A program made the position numbers and the translations under genes. DNA of 64,000 nt from Mallotus nudiflorus (Eukaryota > Streptophyta > Magnoliopsida > Malpighiales > Euphorbiaceae), in NCBI GenBank assembly GCA_947683625.1, contig CANTUR010000044.1, positions 1,302,001 to 1,366,000 on the forward strand, read 5' to 3'. Shown one piece after another: positions 32,388 through 46,114 of the stretch. Within the stretch, counting starts at the first letter, position 1. Each line of letters begins with the position of its first letter. The notes beneath the pieces are model-generated. The model ran no database searches. It saw only the letters and a program-made list of their open reading frames with translations, and was not told where the DNA came from.

Positions 32388-34969
32388 TAATTATTAACTT
32401 TAATGGACATTAATTTAAATGTTCTTATTCTCTTAGCTTTAAAATATATATTGTCAAAATATTATTGGTCACTCAAACTTAAAATAGTGTCATATATATG
32501 CATAATTTTATATGTATCAAAGAGCACATTGAACTATATATGTACACACACACACATTAAAATGATGCATTAGAAATACAAAACACAAACATCCTAAAAG
32601 GAATTTTCAATTTTTAAAATTTTAAATATCATTTTAGCTACTAGTAGGTCCTCTTTTACTAGGGCAAATATCAGGACTGTGCATCCTCATTTGTCGAATC
32701 TCGGTCTCGAGTTTGGTCAATCCAACTCTTATAGTAGGCCTCTCTCTCCACGTGTTGTGGGAAAATCTTAAAATGTTTACGCTATAGTTAACATTTGCAT
32801 ACTTCAAGATATTGGGTGAATAAATGCATTACATGAAACAAAAATAAAGTATGCTTCATACGCATAAATAGGTGATAAAATGAAGAAGTTAACCTAAATG
32901 TTGGAATAATATTAGGTATGATATGTAAGTAGTTCAGAAGCACACGAATACAAGTGTTGGGCTAAATCGTGAGGAATCTACATCCAACAAATTTGTGAAA
33001 TAAAGTCAAAAAAATCATTGAAAGTTATAAGCATGAAAAATGCTTGATTTTGAATGCTTATTTGTTGGGTTTTAGGTGTCTATAATCTAGGTTGTCATTG
33101 AATATTGATACTTTTTAGTTTAAAATCTTTAGAGTATAGTTTTTTAGGAGTTGTATTAACTGTATTATGTTTTTGGTTACTTTTCTTTAATTTTGATGAT
33201 TTTATGTGTTTGATGATTAGGTGTGCTCAATGTGGAGTCAATACATGAGGTGCCAAAGTGAGAACTTGAAGATTAAAGCTTAAAATCTCTATGAAAATGA
33301 GTGAAATGTCACTCCTCTAAAACGAGGAAGGCACACAACTATGTGCTTTATAGTGCACGACTGTGCTGGAGCCTAGCATATCCATTATATAGCAAAGCCA
33401 CTCAAGCATAAATATGTGACCAGACACACACAAATGTGCCTAATTTGAAGAGCTCCAAGCCTGCCAAAGTCAGACCAAACATGGCTATGCATTTAAATAT
33501 GCACAATTGTGCTTGAGTGCATTAATTTTAGATGAACTAAGGATGCACAACTATTCACATTAGGGCACACAACATTGCACCTCGAAGCTGAACATTTTAG
33601 GAAGTTTATTTTAGGGTTTTATGGGAACAATATAAATGAGGATGGTCTGCCTCTGAAAGAGAGGTTGGCTAGTCTTAATAGCATTTGGATAATTTTTATT
33701 TTTAGAGAACAAAAATTTTAGTTTTTCTTATATGGTCTTTTATCTAGTCAAGGATTACATTAAGAGTAAGAGATTGAAGTTTTAAGATTGCAAACATTAT
33801 TCTAAGTGAAAGAGAATAAAAGGATTTTTCTCTCAATTATTTTCCTTATGAATTTATTTATCATATTATGATGAATATGTTTAAAATTCTTATTTTATTC
33901 TTTCTTCTTTATTTTCTATGGGTAGCTAACTCAACAAGTTAGGTTTTAGACCCAACTCAATATTAACTTTAAATGGTTAAACTTCTAATCAATTAATTCT
34001 TATTCCATGATTGTTGTTAAACCTATTGATTTCTTTGGACTCATCACCCTCTAAATTGATTTAGAAAATAGGGTTAAATTGAGTGATTAACTATATTGGG
34101 AACACAATAGTAATCTACTAGTTGAATTGAATTAGTTCAGAGATAGTTTAATTGTTAATATTCCTTTAAAAATCTTGGCTTCAATATTGAAAATGACTAA
34201 TTGCTTGAGTTAGTGGGAGCTAAATAATTGGGTAGTCATAATCAATAAATTGTGGAATTTCTTGAGAGAGACTTTCATAATTTAAAAGATGCTTTACAAA
34301 TGGAATGAAATTCATATTTAAAAGAAGTTGACATAATCTTTAGATAAAAAAATCTGAGGATAAAAACCCTAACATACATTTAATTATTGAATTTAAGAGT
34401 ACTTTAATTTAGTTGTTTAAATTTAGTTTTAATTTTCTTGCAACAAACCAATTAGATTATCTTAATAAACAACTACTAAGAGTAGTACAATAGTTAATTC
34501 TTAACTATATATAGGATTAATATTTTTACTACTTGGATGACTCCATGTACTTATGAATTATGACAATTAAAAAACCAAGATAAATTATGTAACATCAACT
34601 CACATGAGTCATCTCCATTGGAATAAAGTTGACTAATAACTCCTTAGAACATAGTGTTTGTTTGACTACTTTGCCCTGTAGATCCAAACCACAAATAATG
34701 GAGATGAATGAAGTATCGATCTCTCCAAACAAAAAATGATAGGGATGAATGAAATATCAATCTCTCCATAGACAATCTTTGGGGTCTCAAGAGCCGCACT
34801 TATATGAGTTGTCTCACTCGAAGAACTAGCATCCCTAGTTGAACTACTAGGTCAAGATCTCTTAGACGAAGAATGAAAGATCTAGAAGTTAAAGTAGAAG
34901 CAATAAAGCCATAATAAAGAATAAAAAACAAGTGAAAATAAACTAACTGGATGTGAAGAGAAAACCACC
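32388..34969. other. Degraded repeat DNA, possibly an old gypsy LTR
   Basis: No gene. At 33220-33900 short words such as GCACACAACTATGTGC and GTGCACGACTGTGC are followed by a possible TATA box (ATATAAATG, 33630-33638) and an AT-rich leader, a layout seen in Athila/Tat-type LTRs. The rest is featureless AT-rich DNA with stops in all frames. Confidence 0.35.
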
Positions 34970-36661
34970 TATTGGGGTTTCATAACTCAAAATGTAGTGG
35001 ACAAATAAAAATTTATTCACAAACCCAAAATAGAATCCGCGTAATTCAATTAAATAATTGATTTAGGGTTTTCAAAAGCCTTACCATATATGTAAGAAGG
35101 GCAAGATTGATGAAAGAAGGGCAAGATTAAATAATTGATTTAGGGTTTCCAAAAACCCTCACATGAACCATGTAATTCAAATAAATTGATTAATAAGGAT
35201 TTCTAAATACTGACTAAGATGATCTTATGAAAAAAATGGTTGGAAGGATGAGAGTGGGTTCACACTGGTGACACCCTACCTTAAGATTTTTGTGTCTTCT
35301 TATAAGATTCAGATGCTACTAATAAGACCACATCCTCTATCGGTATCCACATGAACAAGTTGACTAAAGCAAAGATGGTGTCCTAGAACCTTTTAAAAAA
35401 TAACACTTCTTTTCTCTATATGTGTATTTTTCTTTTCTTAAAAGAGGTGGAAGAAGAAGGAAAGTGAGAGTCTATAAAACCTTAGAGAAAGAGATGTATA
35501 TATAGACATACCATTTAGGGTTTCTTTAACCACTTACTTACCAAAATAATTTTGGTTCCTTTTCTATTTTCATTGTAATTCCAAATTAGAATTATTCCTT
35601 ATTTATTTAGATAACTCTTACCATAATAAATTACAAAATAAATAAATATATATAAATATAAACACACACACACACACATATATATGAATAACCCAAATAT
35701 ACTATGCTTTAGGCCTGATATAAGTGTGCAACCTTGTAGGTTCACACAACATTAGCAATGGGCTTAAAATTCCCATTTTAGCCCACAAGTCATAAGTGGC
35801 CTCTAGCAAGACATTATGATTACCCAAGTTGTGTAAAGGTCGATAATTCGATATAACCTAATTCATAGCATATATTATAGTCCTTTTATCACACGATATC
35901 TTGGTTTAACATAAGACATGATTTATGTCATCCTTATATAGTTCAATTATATTGTTTCTCGATCCCAAGTAGGCTGATACTAATAACTCTTCATCTGATA
36001 TTGATATCTCTTTATCAATACATTCTTGTATGGCCATACATTTTTCTTTATTCTAACTCATCGAGGGGCCCATAAATATCTTCTTGAAATAATTGAGGGA
36101 CAAATTCCATCTTAATCACTCACATTCCTCAAATAACTCATTTTATATCCAATCACAACCTGTTTTACGATTTGGTTAAAGATGATGTAAGAATGTGTTA
36201 AAATATAGAACTTATTATGTAGGAAACCATAGTGATCTCAAGTCAAAGGATTGAGATAATACTGCTGTGATAAAAATCACTTATGACAATTATCCATGTA
36301 GTATTCTCATAGTGGGTCGATCTATTACATCATTTTTCTAAATATATATCTATAAGTTTGACTCAATATCTCATATATATGATTAGTAAAATATAATCAT
36401 CAGTCAAGCTTATACTAGTCTTAATTCATTGCTATTCCTATAATAATGATCAATTAAGGATAATTTAGAATACAATTCAAATATCGCCTAAGAGTTTTAC
36501 TAATAAGTCACATACTTAAAAATCTTAGTTAGAATTAACTATTCAAGGATAATATTAGAATTAGCCAATAATAATAGAAATGCCTCTTTATCAATAAAAT
36601 GACAATATGACAAAGTCAAAGTATGGCCATTAGATAATAGGCCTAAGGCATATCACTAACA
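34970..36661 (-). repeat. Antisense copia LTR (relative of 58876-60419)
   Basis: About 1.69 kb. It follows the LTR at 58876-60419 along its length: a start resembling TGTTGGGTTCC, GGTTCACAC(C/T)GGTGACACC, TCCTCTAT(A/C)GGTATCCACA, GTCATAAGTGGCCTCTAGCA, and an end GGCATATCACTAACA. Many substitutions show it is much older than that copy. No polypurine tract or pol follows it, so it is a solo or truncated LTR. Confidence 0.72.
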
Positions 36662-37371
36662 ATAGTTTATATCATCCTTGTACAATTCAATCATTTTATG
36701 TCTTGATTCTACGTAGACTAAAAATGATAATTCTATATAAATTCATTCCAGCATGACCATACATTTTCTTTAGTTTATCTTATCAAGGGGTCTATAAATA
36801 TCTTACTCAGATTAAATGAAGTACAAATTCCTTCTCAATTACTCATATTCCTCATATAACTCATTTTATATCTAATGAATATCTATTTCATCATCATATT
36901 AAAGATAATATTAGAATATGTCAAAATACAAAATAATAATGTAGAAAACCATGGTGATTTTAAGGTTAGAGGACTAAAACAATATTAATATGATGAGAAT
37001 TACTTATGAAAATTATTTATGCAATATTCTTAAAGTGGGTCAATCTGGTACATTATTTATCAAACAAGTACCTATGGGTTAACTTAATATCTCATATTGA
37101 TTAGTAAAACATAATCATCATTCAACACCATATTAGCTTTAATTCATTATTAATTCAATAATAATAATGAATGATTAGGGATAAATGAAAATAGAACTCA
37201 TATTTAATTTAAAGGTTTTACTATTAAGTCACATACTTGATGACCTTTGTAAGAATTAATTTTTTAAGTAATTAGTATAACATAAAATTATAATAAAATG
37301 CCTTCTTTTTATTAATAAAATGATAAAGTCAAAATAGTTATACATGATTGACCTAGTGCATATCACTAACA
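36662..37371 (-). repeat. Partial second copy of the same antisense LTR
   Basis: Starts inside the LTR sequence (ATCATCCTTGTACAATTCA, counterpart of about 35926) and runs to the same end, TGCATATCACTAACA. It directly abuts the end of the preceding copy, giving a tandem LTR plus truncated LTR arrangement. Confidence 0.68.
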
Positions 37372-39660
37372 CTACCAATATAAGAGATAAGAGGATGACC
37401 TACCATAATATTTTTAATAAGGAAAGACATGACATGAGTCCTATAAAAAACTTCTAGGGGCTCTAAAAAGTGATGACCCTTATATCTAGCTAAGACCTCT
37501 CATAGATAATTGTTTGCCAAATCCTTCCCACGAACATTTTAAGAGAGGGAGGATACAGAACACAACATCTATTAAGACCATTAGTCCAATCAATCCTTCT
37601 CTCATAAAGGTACCAAGTGTGGTTGACAGGAGTCTCAAGTAGAACTCTCTGACTAGTCAATAATAACACTATACATCACAGGAGAAAAGTCAACATCAAT
37701 TTCACCCCACCAATAGAGGTTAACCTATCAAAAGGATAAAAAAACTAAAAAAGGATAAAACCATAAACTAAGAAACAAATAGAGGACCAAATCCTTATCA
37801 AAATGGAGAGTTTATATTGTTATGCTACCATCCTCCTTTTATCTCAAGCCTCTTCGCCAACCCTCCTTAGACTAAATAAAAAAACATAGAAAGCCCTTAA
37901 GAATCTAAGATGCTAAGTCAGGAGGAGAGAGAAGACAAAACTCATAAGTGTAAATCTGCAAAAGTATAAATCAATTAGTGAAACTGAAGCAGTAAATAAA
38001 ACATGATAAAAAGAGAAGAAATGTGATACTCACATTAACTACCAAGGGCATATTGTAGATTTGTGAACCACTAGAACCATTATGGTTAGCATCATCCAAG
38101 CCATAGTAAAGGTAATTGAGAGTTGGCGAACCCCAATCATAGTCTTGCAAGAGATCTAAAACCTATAGTAAGGGTACTAACTAAATACCCTATTGTTGTT
38201 GTTATTTAGATACACCACAATACTCAGTAAATAAAAGATAAAGCGTCTATATGCTCTTTATATCCTTAGGCCGACTAGTCAAAGACTCCTTACATGATCA
38301 AACCAGTCATGCATATGACACCAAATTGCTAACATCAGGCCTAATTTAAAGTCTATAACCAAACATCTCCATTGCTAGCCCTTGAGCATCTATCAAAATC
38401 TTAAAAGTACCCGCTTACTTAAAAATGACAGTATGGTAATAGTGGTAAAGTCTAAAGGTGTAATTGTCAACTTGCTAAAATAGAAGTGAAAGGTATGAAT
38501 ACAATTTGACAACCTCTTGATGAATGCTGTCATCGCTACCTAAGTACTCTTGATCATGGAAGGTCCATCAGTCAAACAATAAATTAGGCTATTAAAGCCT
38601 AGTCCAATAACCAAAGACTTCACTTCTGAAGGTAGCTAGCTCTATAATGAATTTGTATAAGTAAAGCTATTAGGCAAAGCTAAATATATGACCTCACCCT
38701 AATAAAAGGGAAGTCAACTAAATAAATTCTCTAACTAAGAATTATCATTTTTCTAAGACACAAAACTACTAATTTAAAATTTAATTACTTTCCTTAGAAG
38801 AATATCAAGCTTATGCAAAAAGAAGAAGTGGACAACAATGATCATGCATATAAAGCAACATGGCAATAATAACATGATAGGTAAGTTAAAAAAAAAATTG
38901 TTGACTAAAGCCTAGTTAATAAACTAAAATAATAAACATTAAATGCGCATTTCCTATTTTTATTTATAGAAAAATAATAAAAAAAGAAAGAAAATAAAGG
39001 AAGCTTACCTCATACAGGTGAAATGTCAATATAGGCTCACCTAAGTTAGAAAAGAGCGGTATAGTCCTAACGTGCACCAGGCCATCCTTGCTTTGGTGGC
39101 ACGACTTAGATCTCCTCATCGCATTAGCATAAGCATCAAGAACTACCCAATCAACATTTATACCCTAAACAATAGTAGGGTTAAAGCCCTCTAGAACACC
39201 ACCATCCTTTATGGGAAAAAGAAAGTAATGAAAATCATGAAGCATAGAGGAAGTACTCAATGAAAAAAGCTTTGAAATGAGAAAGAAAAGGTGAAATGAT
39301 CCTTTTAAGGCCGTATTGCACATGGGTTTCCATAAAGCCCATGTGCATGGCAAAACTGTTAGTATAGATGTGTGTTTATAGGGATATGAGAAACAAGATC
39401 AGTGTGTTGTCAAGGCATATAGGTTTAGGAGACCATTTACTAGATGTTATCAATATAGGAGGGTCTACTTAAATAGGCCATCAAAATTGGAGTCACCACT
39501 TGACTTGAGTCAAATAATGGAGCAGTAAGTGGGAACACACTTTCCTTACTAAAGATTCTAAGATCGGAGGGTTACATATACTTATCCTATTTCTTATTAT
39601 ACATTACTTAATTACTCATTCCTTCACTTTAGTTTTAGTTTAATAATGCATTTACCACAT
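37372..39660. other. Degenerate repeat DNA, no gene
   Basis: Stops in all frames. Protein-like stretches on the minus strand (near 38400-39350) match nothing I recognise. At about 39440-39540 the minus strand resembles 41930-42010 on the + strand (AGTGGTGACTCCAAT against GTGTCGACTCCAAAT; TAAGTAGACCCTC against CAAGTAGACCCTC). A piece of a gypsy LTR therefore lies here in inverted orientation. Confidence 0.4.
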
Positions 39661-42086
39661 TGTTGATACCCATATTTTGATAGTTCCTTCCAAAATCCAA
39701 TGATGATGGATTCCTGTCTGTCAAACAGGTGGAGAATTTCTTTAAAAGTTCTCTTGAGCATGATTGAATAAAAAAGAAACACAAAAAATACCAAAAGTAT
39801 ACTAAAAATATACTAAACTATCAAAAAGCCAAGTTTGGGCACAAAAAGGACTAAAAGTAGGAGAAAAACCCACATGGACGGGTCAACCCATGAGCTTGGG
39901 TAGATGACCTATGAATGTGGGTTTTTAACCCAAGTTCGTGGGTCAAAATGATTGTTTTGCCCCTATGTGAGTCTAGGAACCCACACATGTGGGGTGTGGA
40001 CCATAGAGCGTGGGTCTAGGACCCAAGCTCATGGGTCCCCATTCCTGGATTATAAAAATACATTTTTTCCTTATTTGGAAGGGGAGATTGGCACACACTT
40101 TGAGGTAAATTTTTAGTGAGAGAAAACACCACTATTTTGGAGGCCTTTCTAACACACACACTCTCTCTCCTAACACACTTGGAGACCCATTTACATTAAA
40201 CACTAAACCAAAATCATTTTTTTCTCTTTTATTTTTGTCTTAGGATTTAGACCATTAAATCCAAATCAAGCCATATCTTTGACAAAGCATGCTTCTAGGG
40301 TAATTACCCGGTCCCTCTGAGGATCTCCATATTTTTATTATCATTAAATCATCATTTTTTGCATTTTTCTTTATTTTTACTAATTTCTTGCATTTTTCAT
40401 CATTCTAGCATTTTTTTTATTTTTATTATTATTGTGATGTGATAAAGTTATGATTTTTATGGTGACTTGAAGTTTGTGAATAAGATATGTAAAAGGAGAA
40501 GGAAATTTGGGTTGGATTCGAGAGTATTTGCATTCATTTTGCATCATTTTCTTCCTATATTAAAAGTGGGTATTATGGTATAAAGTTAGCATTATTATTA
40601 TTATTTTTGCATCATTTTAATTTATTTTTATTTCTCTTGTGTTTTATTTATTTTTATTATTATTTCTACATTTTTCCTTATTTTTATTGCATTTTTGTCA
40701 TTTTTATTATATTTAAATATGGCCTTTTTATCATAAAGTCTCCATTTTTATGGTAAAAATGTCTCTTTTACCATTTAAACATTTTTATTTCTATATCTTT
40801 ATTCATTTATATACTTATTTGCCTTTTAGGGGTAAAGTTGTCATTTTCATCATTAAGTAGATATTTTTATGGTGGAAATGACATCCCTAACACTTTATTT
40901 ACTTTTAATTCTATATTTCATCATTTTTAATTATATTAATTGCATTTTTATTATATTCATTGTTTTCCTTGATAAATTTATTACTTTTATTATAAAGTTC
41001 TTATCTTTGTGGTGAAAATAATATTTTTGTCATCCCTTTTTATTATTTCACTTGCATTATTATTATTTTTGTTAAATATTTATTATCCTTATTGTTTTAT
41101 TATTTTCTTTGATAAATTTGTTACTTTCATCATAAAGGTAATATTTTTATGGTAAGAATAATATCTTTTTCACTTTTATCATTTTTTTTTGCATTTTTTC
41201 ACTTTTATTCCTTATATTTGCATCATCATAAAAATCTTATTTTTAATAATTAAAATGACGACTCCACACTAAAGTACCCAAATTTCCAAAATCTTGCATT
41301 ATGCATACAATAGCATCCTTGTTTGCTTATGTGTTTAATTATTTCTTCATTTATTATTATAATTGTGAATGAATGAATATGGTAAATTATTCTATATGTG
41401 ACGTGTGCTTGCATGTGTATGAAAACTAACCTTTGTTTTGTAGGTTTATTAGTCTAGTTTTTTTTATTTTTCTCATTTGTATGTAATTAATAAAATAGGC
41501 TCTTTTTAAGGCAATGTAATACTTAATCCCAATCCCAATCCCAATTTTTTTTAATTTTCTATTTTGGATGTAAAAATAGGCTCTTTTCTTAGGTTGTAAT
41601 CCTTAATCCCTTTTGCTTATTTGCTCGCTTATTTTAATCATTTCTTGCTTGCTTATATGCGACGTTCTTATTTTCTTACATGATTACTTGGTTGGTTGAT
41701 ACTTGCTTATTTATTATGTGGTGAGTGCTCGTCAATCCAACTATCCTATGCTTTATTTCCAATGTAAACTAACTAATGATCAAGTGTGGTAACAATGCAT
41801 CATAAAACTAAAACTAGGGTGAAGTAGTGAATAAATAAGCAACATGTATTATAAGAAGCAAGATAAGAAACTCCTACCCTCTGAACTCAGATTCTCTAGT
41901 TATGAAAGTGATTTTTCACTTTTTCCTGATTCAAGTTGGGTGTCGACTCCAAATCTACGTGGCCTAATCAAGTAGACCCTCTAATGAATAATAACAAATA
42001 GAAAGCCAGTAGATGGTCGCCATTTAGCTTGTGTGCCTCGATGCTGTAAACGTAAATCGATCCTATCATGATCCCTAATGATCACA
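39661..42086 (+). repeat. Putative long LTR of a Ty3/gypsy (Tat/Ogre-like) element
   Basis: Begins TGTTGATACC and ends ATCACA, then a primer-like motif follows. The interior has a promoter-like part (ATTATAAAAATAC at about 40050), then a very AT-rich tract of TTTTTATTA words, then TGTCGACTCC near 41940. Length (2426 bp) is in the range of Tat/Ogre LTRs. No second LTR was found, so borders are inferred from one copy only. Confidence 0.45.
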
Positions 42087-42093
42087 GGGTTTT

Positions 42094-42113
42094 TGGTGAC
42101 TCCATTAGGGACC
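42094..42113 (+). other. Primer-binding-like motif after the gypsy LTR
   Basis: TGGTGACTCCATTAGGGACC lies 7 bp after the LTR end and resembles the TGGCGACTCC(A/G)CTGGGGA motif found at the primer region of Ogre/Tat elements. Several bases differ, consistent with age. Confidence 0.4.
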
Positions 42114-43296
42114 ACTGGTTTGAGGGGTATGAATGAAATACTATTTCTTATCATGCATAACTTGTTTATTCACTTTCACAATAACATAATTGTATATCAT
42201 CACACTCACTATATGCACTTGGTCCCTAAACCATCGATAATACTGAATGACATTGCCACCATGATTCCACACGAGTCAAGGGGTGATGAAGATAGGTATT
42301 ATCACCTTTAGCCTTTACTCGATCAAGAAAAGCTGTAGGGGTTAAAGTGACGTGACCTAACTCCCAAGTCCAAAATGGGTTATAGTTTTTCTCGAGTAGG
42401 TAAAATAATGCCAGACTTAGTGACCTTAGTCCGTAGCCTTAGTCATATGGGTGCATTCTCGCTAAAGGAGCCATTAGCCGTAAGCCCGACACAACTCATA
42501 TAGACAAACCAGTAGAAATCTCCCCTAAGACCCTAGCTAGCTCTTGCATTCTATCCTTGACTTGATGCTGTCCATTCAACCTGATATTTACAAATGGCAT
42601 GACATCTCTAGTGTCTATCACCATTTGTTGGTCATTATATTAGTCTTTAACTATCCATACTTAGGCTCGTGTCATCCTCGTTTACCTTGTATAAGCTCGA
42701 TATACAAGGAATGATAAAAATCATACACCTTAGTTTAGATAGTCCATAAGGGCTGATAAATAGTGACATCTTTTAATGATGGAACCTATGGAAGTCATCT
42801 ATTTGTCCTTACTGTATTAGATGGATGAATCAAGAATTTAACTAGATTATGGACACTTAGAGAGAGTTGAATTGTAAACTATTGAATGAAACCTTTATGT
42901 CTCTTAGTAAACACACCTAATGTCAGTGAAAGGAACACGAACTTGGATTCCTTCTATTGGCTATAGTCCATAAGCTTGTGGGCGTGCACAAGCTATAGGC
43001 ACCATTTGAGACCCAATAATTGGGCCTTTCATTAACATTATATTGTGGTTACCTCAAGTACATTTAGGTATTGCTCCCTAGTTTACCTCTTAAGTTTGAT
43101 CATTATGCATTAAAATAGCCTAGTCCGAGGGCAGAACCATAGTCCCTTGTTGGCTATGGTTCAAAAACCCACTTAGGATAGAATTCTAGACCACGTGGAG
43201 TGATAAGGTTAGAAAGAGAGATTGCTTGTGTATGGTTTATTCATTTTGTAGGTTTCATGTTGACCCTTCTCTTTTGTAGAATTCATCATATCACAC
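42114..43296. other. Internal/leader DNA of the gypsy relic, no gene
   Basis: No gag or pol was recognised. Short frames such as 42078-42311 carry no family signal. The stretch ends where the copia LTR at 43297 begins. Confidence 0.4.
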
Positions 43297-44492
43297 TGTT
43301 AGCATAAGTGGTATGCCCTAGAGGCCAATCACATATTTTGAAATTGTAAATAATCCCAAATGGGAATAAAAAATTCATTTAAATAAAGTGATTATTTATT
43401 GAGTATTTATCCATTAGTATATTGTTAAATAAAATTATTATCAAAGAGTTGATAATATGAGCTACAAATTTATTTAGTACGTATACTAAAAAAAGTTCAT
43501 GGCCGATTAATTAATATTTGGGTAATATTAATTTGAGTATCACCTCTGTCTATTTTCCTTGATTAGTATGTGATACTAATAATGGAAGATAGTGAGTCTC
43601 ATACTATTTGATATAAGATATCAAAATAGACATATGACTCATGTGATGGGTGGATTGAAGAATGATGTTAGATTTGTGATGATGAGTATATTCACGTATA
43701 GTCAACAATCACAATCTAAGTCATAATGGTGCATATAGTCCTTTGACATGGGGTAACATGGTTATCCATATTTAAGTGGTTAGGGTTTATTACTACTTAT
43801 ATACTTATGTTATTCACATATAGGTATATGGTGTGTTATGGCTCTAGTCAGTTAAATACAGGGATGAGTGTTCGATCAAGATGGGATTCATTGCTTGGAG
43901 TGAATCGGGATAAGATCCTATGCTATCTAAATTTTTTCTTGATGAATAAGTTCCTGGCCAGGACAAACATAACATAGTCTAAAAGAGTTTCAGTGCTAGA
44001 AACTGTTTATAGTATTTGTTATGTTTTATTAAAAATATAACTTGAGATGAGGTTATATGATAAAGTAATTAGAGTTCTTGCAAGGAGATTAAGTTAGAGC
44101 AAGTTTTATATGGGTCATTTGAAAGGTTGCTTGCATCTAACCAAATTAAGGCAAGAAGGTGATTAGTGAAGCATTGGTGTTTCAAGCTAGAGGCCTCACA
44201 CTTGGGAGGCTAGAACATTTGATTCAAGAGTTGAACCAACTACATCAAAGTTTAGACAACTAGTATGGTCTATATCAAACTTAGGAGTTGGTAAGTTTTC
44301 TGAAACTTAGAATTCCTAAGTTGTTTCTTATATATGTTGTTTTGTTATTTAGCTATATTTAAAATGCAAATTGGATGTATGGGAATGGAAATCTTCATGT
44401 GACAAAGGGTTATACAAGTTAAATTTTTGAAATTTTACCCTATTTAAGGCTTATGCTCACCACACATATATGTTGTATAACCATTCCCTTCA
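43297..44492 (+). repeat. 5' LTR (internally deleted) of the + strand copia element
   Basis: Starts TGTTAGCATAAGTGG and ends CCCTTCA. It is 1196 bp against about 2.2-2.5 kb for the copies at 50703 and 52899. The missing part corresponds to about 51490-52540 of the 3' LTR; the deletion point is near 44075. Confidence 0.82.
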
Positions 44493-45398
44493 AGCAGTAT
44501 CAGAGTAAAGGATAGTAAAATGTGGTGATGTAGTGAATAGAGATGCATGGACTATCTAATTCTTAGGAACTCTTATATGTGATCATATGATGAAGCATGG
44601 CCCTCCCCCTAGGAGAAAAAGTGTCGTATGCTCTGATAGGTATATGTGGATGTAACTCATATGATGAGACTGAGTCCACACAGGTGATTCGACCACCCCA
44701 TGTGAAATCCTTCTTCGAGTGGTATCAAAGCCCCTTTTTATTCTTTACACATGCTAAATTGATTAATAATTGCAAGTGTTATGATTTTACTTGATTTAAT
44801 TGTAAGTGTTTTGTTAAACATATGTATAAATGACCTTAAGTATATGCATAATCCTTAAGTGTGTTGTTGAGCCATTATAAGTGTGTTGACTTATGACAGA
44901 GGTTAGATGTGCCAATTTATGATAAAGACTGGATCTGCTAAGTCAAGTTTGAGTTAGCATAGTGGTGCCAAGTAGTTTCTACATCCCTTCTTTGCACCTT
45001 TTCATGAAAACACCTATTTGGAAGGAGCACAAGTTGGAATGCTTAAGGGCCTATAGATACATGTTTTTTTGCTTTACATACATGCTAGAATGATTATGGA
45101 CTTAGATTACATCCTATGGTTTACAATAAGAATTAATTTTATTATTTGACATGTAAATAAATGTTAATTACATATAATTAGGATGTAATATTCACCTTGG
45201 TATGCCAAAGATTAAATGTAAATCACAAGAGTTATGAAGTGGAGCTTGAAGAGTTTAGTGGGAGGTCCATGAAAATGGTGACAAGAAGTTTTATACCTTA
45301 AAGATTCTTCTTAATCTAAACCTTTTTGTAATTTATTCTAAAAGTTAGAATAGAAGTAAGCAAAGTCCATAATCATTTCTTATTTATGCATCCATTTT

Positions 45399-45436
<38 letters not shown>

Positions 45437-46114
45437 AACATGCTATATGTATATAATTGGATGCCAAGCAATAGATATATATGACATATATATTTGGCTA
45501 ATGTGCAAAGTGCGACCTAAAATGCAAAGATCCAAAAATCTTCCAAACTAAATTTAGGTCTAGGCTCTCCATTGGAGCAATAACTTGCATGGTTTTAGGA
45601 TTATGTGCATTTTAGGGTGTCCACAAATCCTAAAAGATTCATGTAGTGTTGTTGTTATGCATGAGATGTTGTGGGTGTATGGATACATTATAGGCTAAGA
45701 ATGGCAAATAGGAGTACTTGAGGTTTGTAGTGTTCAAATCCATACACTACACTAATTTAATGGTGTGGACCTAACTAAGGTATAGAGGTTAAGAACTACA
45801 ATGTGTACCTAAGATCTTTAAGCTTTAGGAGCTGGATTGATGAAACCTGACATGAGATGTGTTGGCAAGGGTTGTCACTTAATAAGAACTAATATTCCAA
45901 GAACGGTAATGTGTACCTGAAGGATATTAGTAACCATTAAGAACTCTATCACGCACTAAAATCCATCCAATAAGGGATTTTTGTTTCCTACTTTGGAAAT
46001 GTAGGGTTCACTAAGTTAGTGGGATGCCATTATGATAAAAGACCAAATCTAATGGCAAAGATAACATTGTCAAATAACTAACTAATATTGTTACCTTTAT
46101 AGAAAATTAATAAT
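44493..46114 (+). other. Leader of the copia element with primer-like site
   Basis: Directly after the LTR, AGCAGTATCAGAGT (44493-44506) resembles the tRNA-Met primer site. A second match, TGGTATCAAAGCC, lies at 44720-44732. The rest is untranslated AT-rich DNA with a (TA)n tract at about 45402-45431. No gene. Confidence 0.55.

Noticed and set aside
39165..39353. 62-residue minus-strand frame possibly related to plant mobile domain proteins
   Set aside because: I could not match any characteristic motif, and the flanking frames are full of stops.
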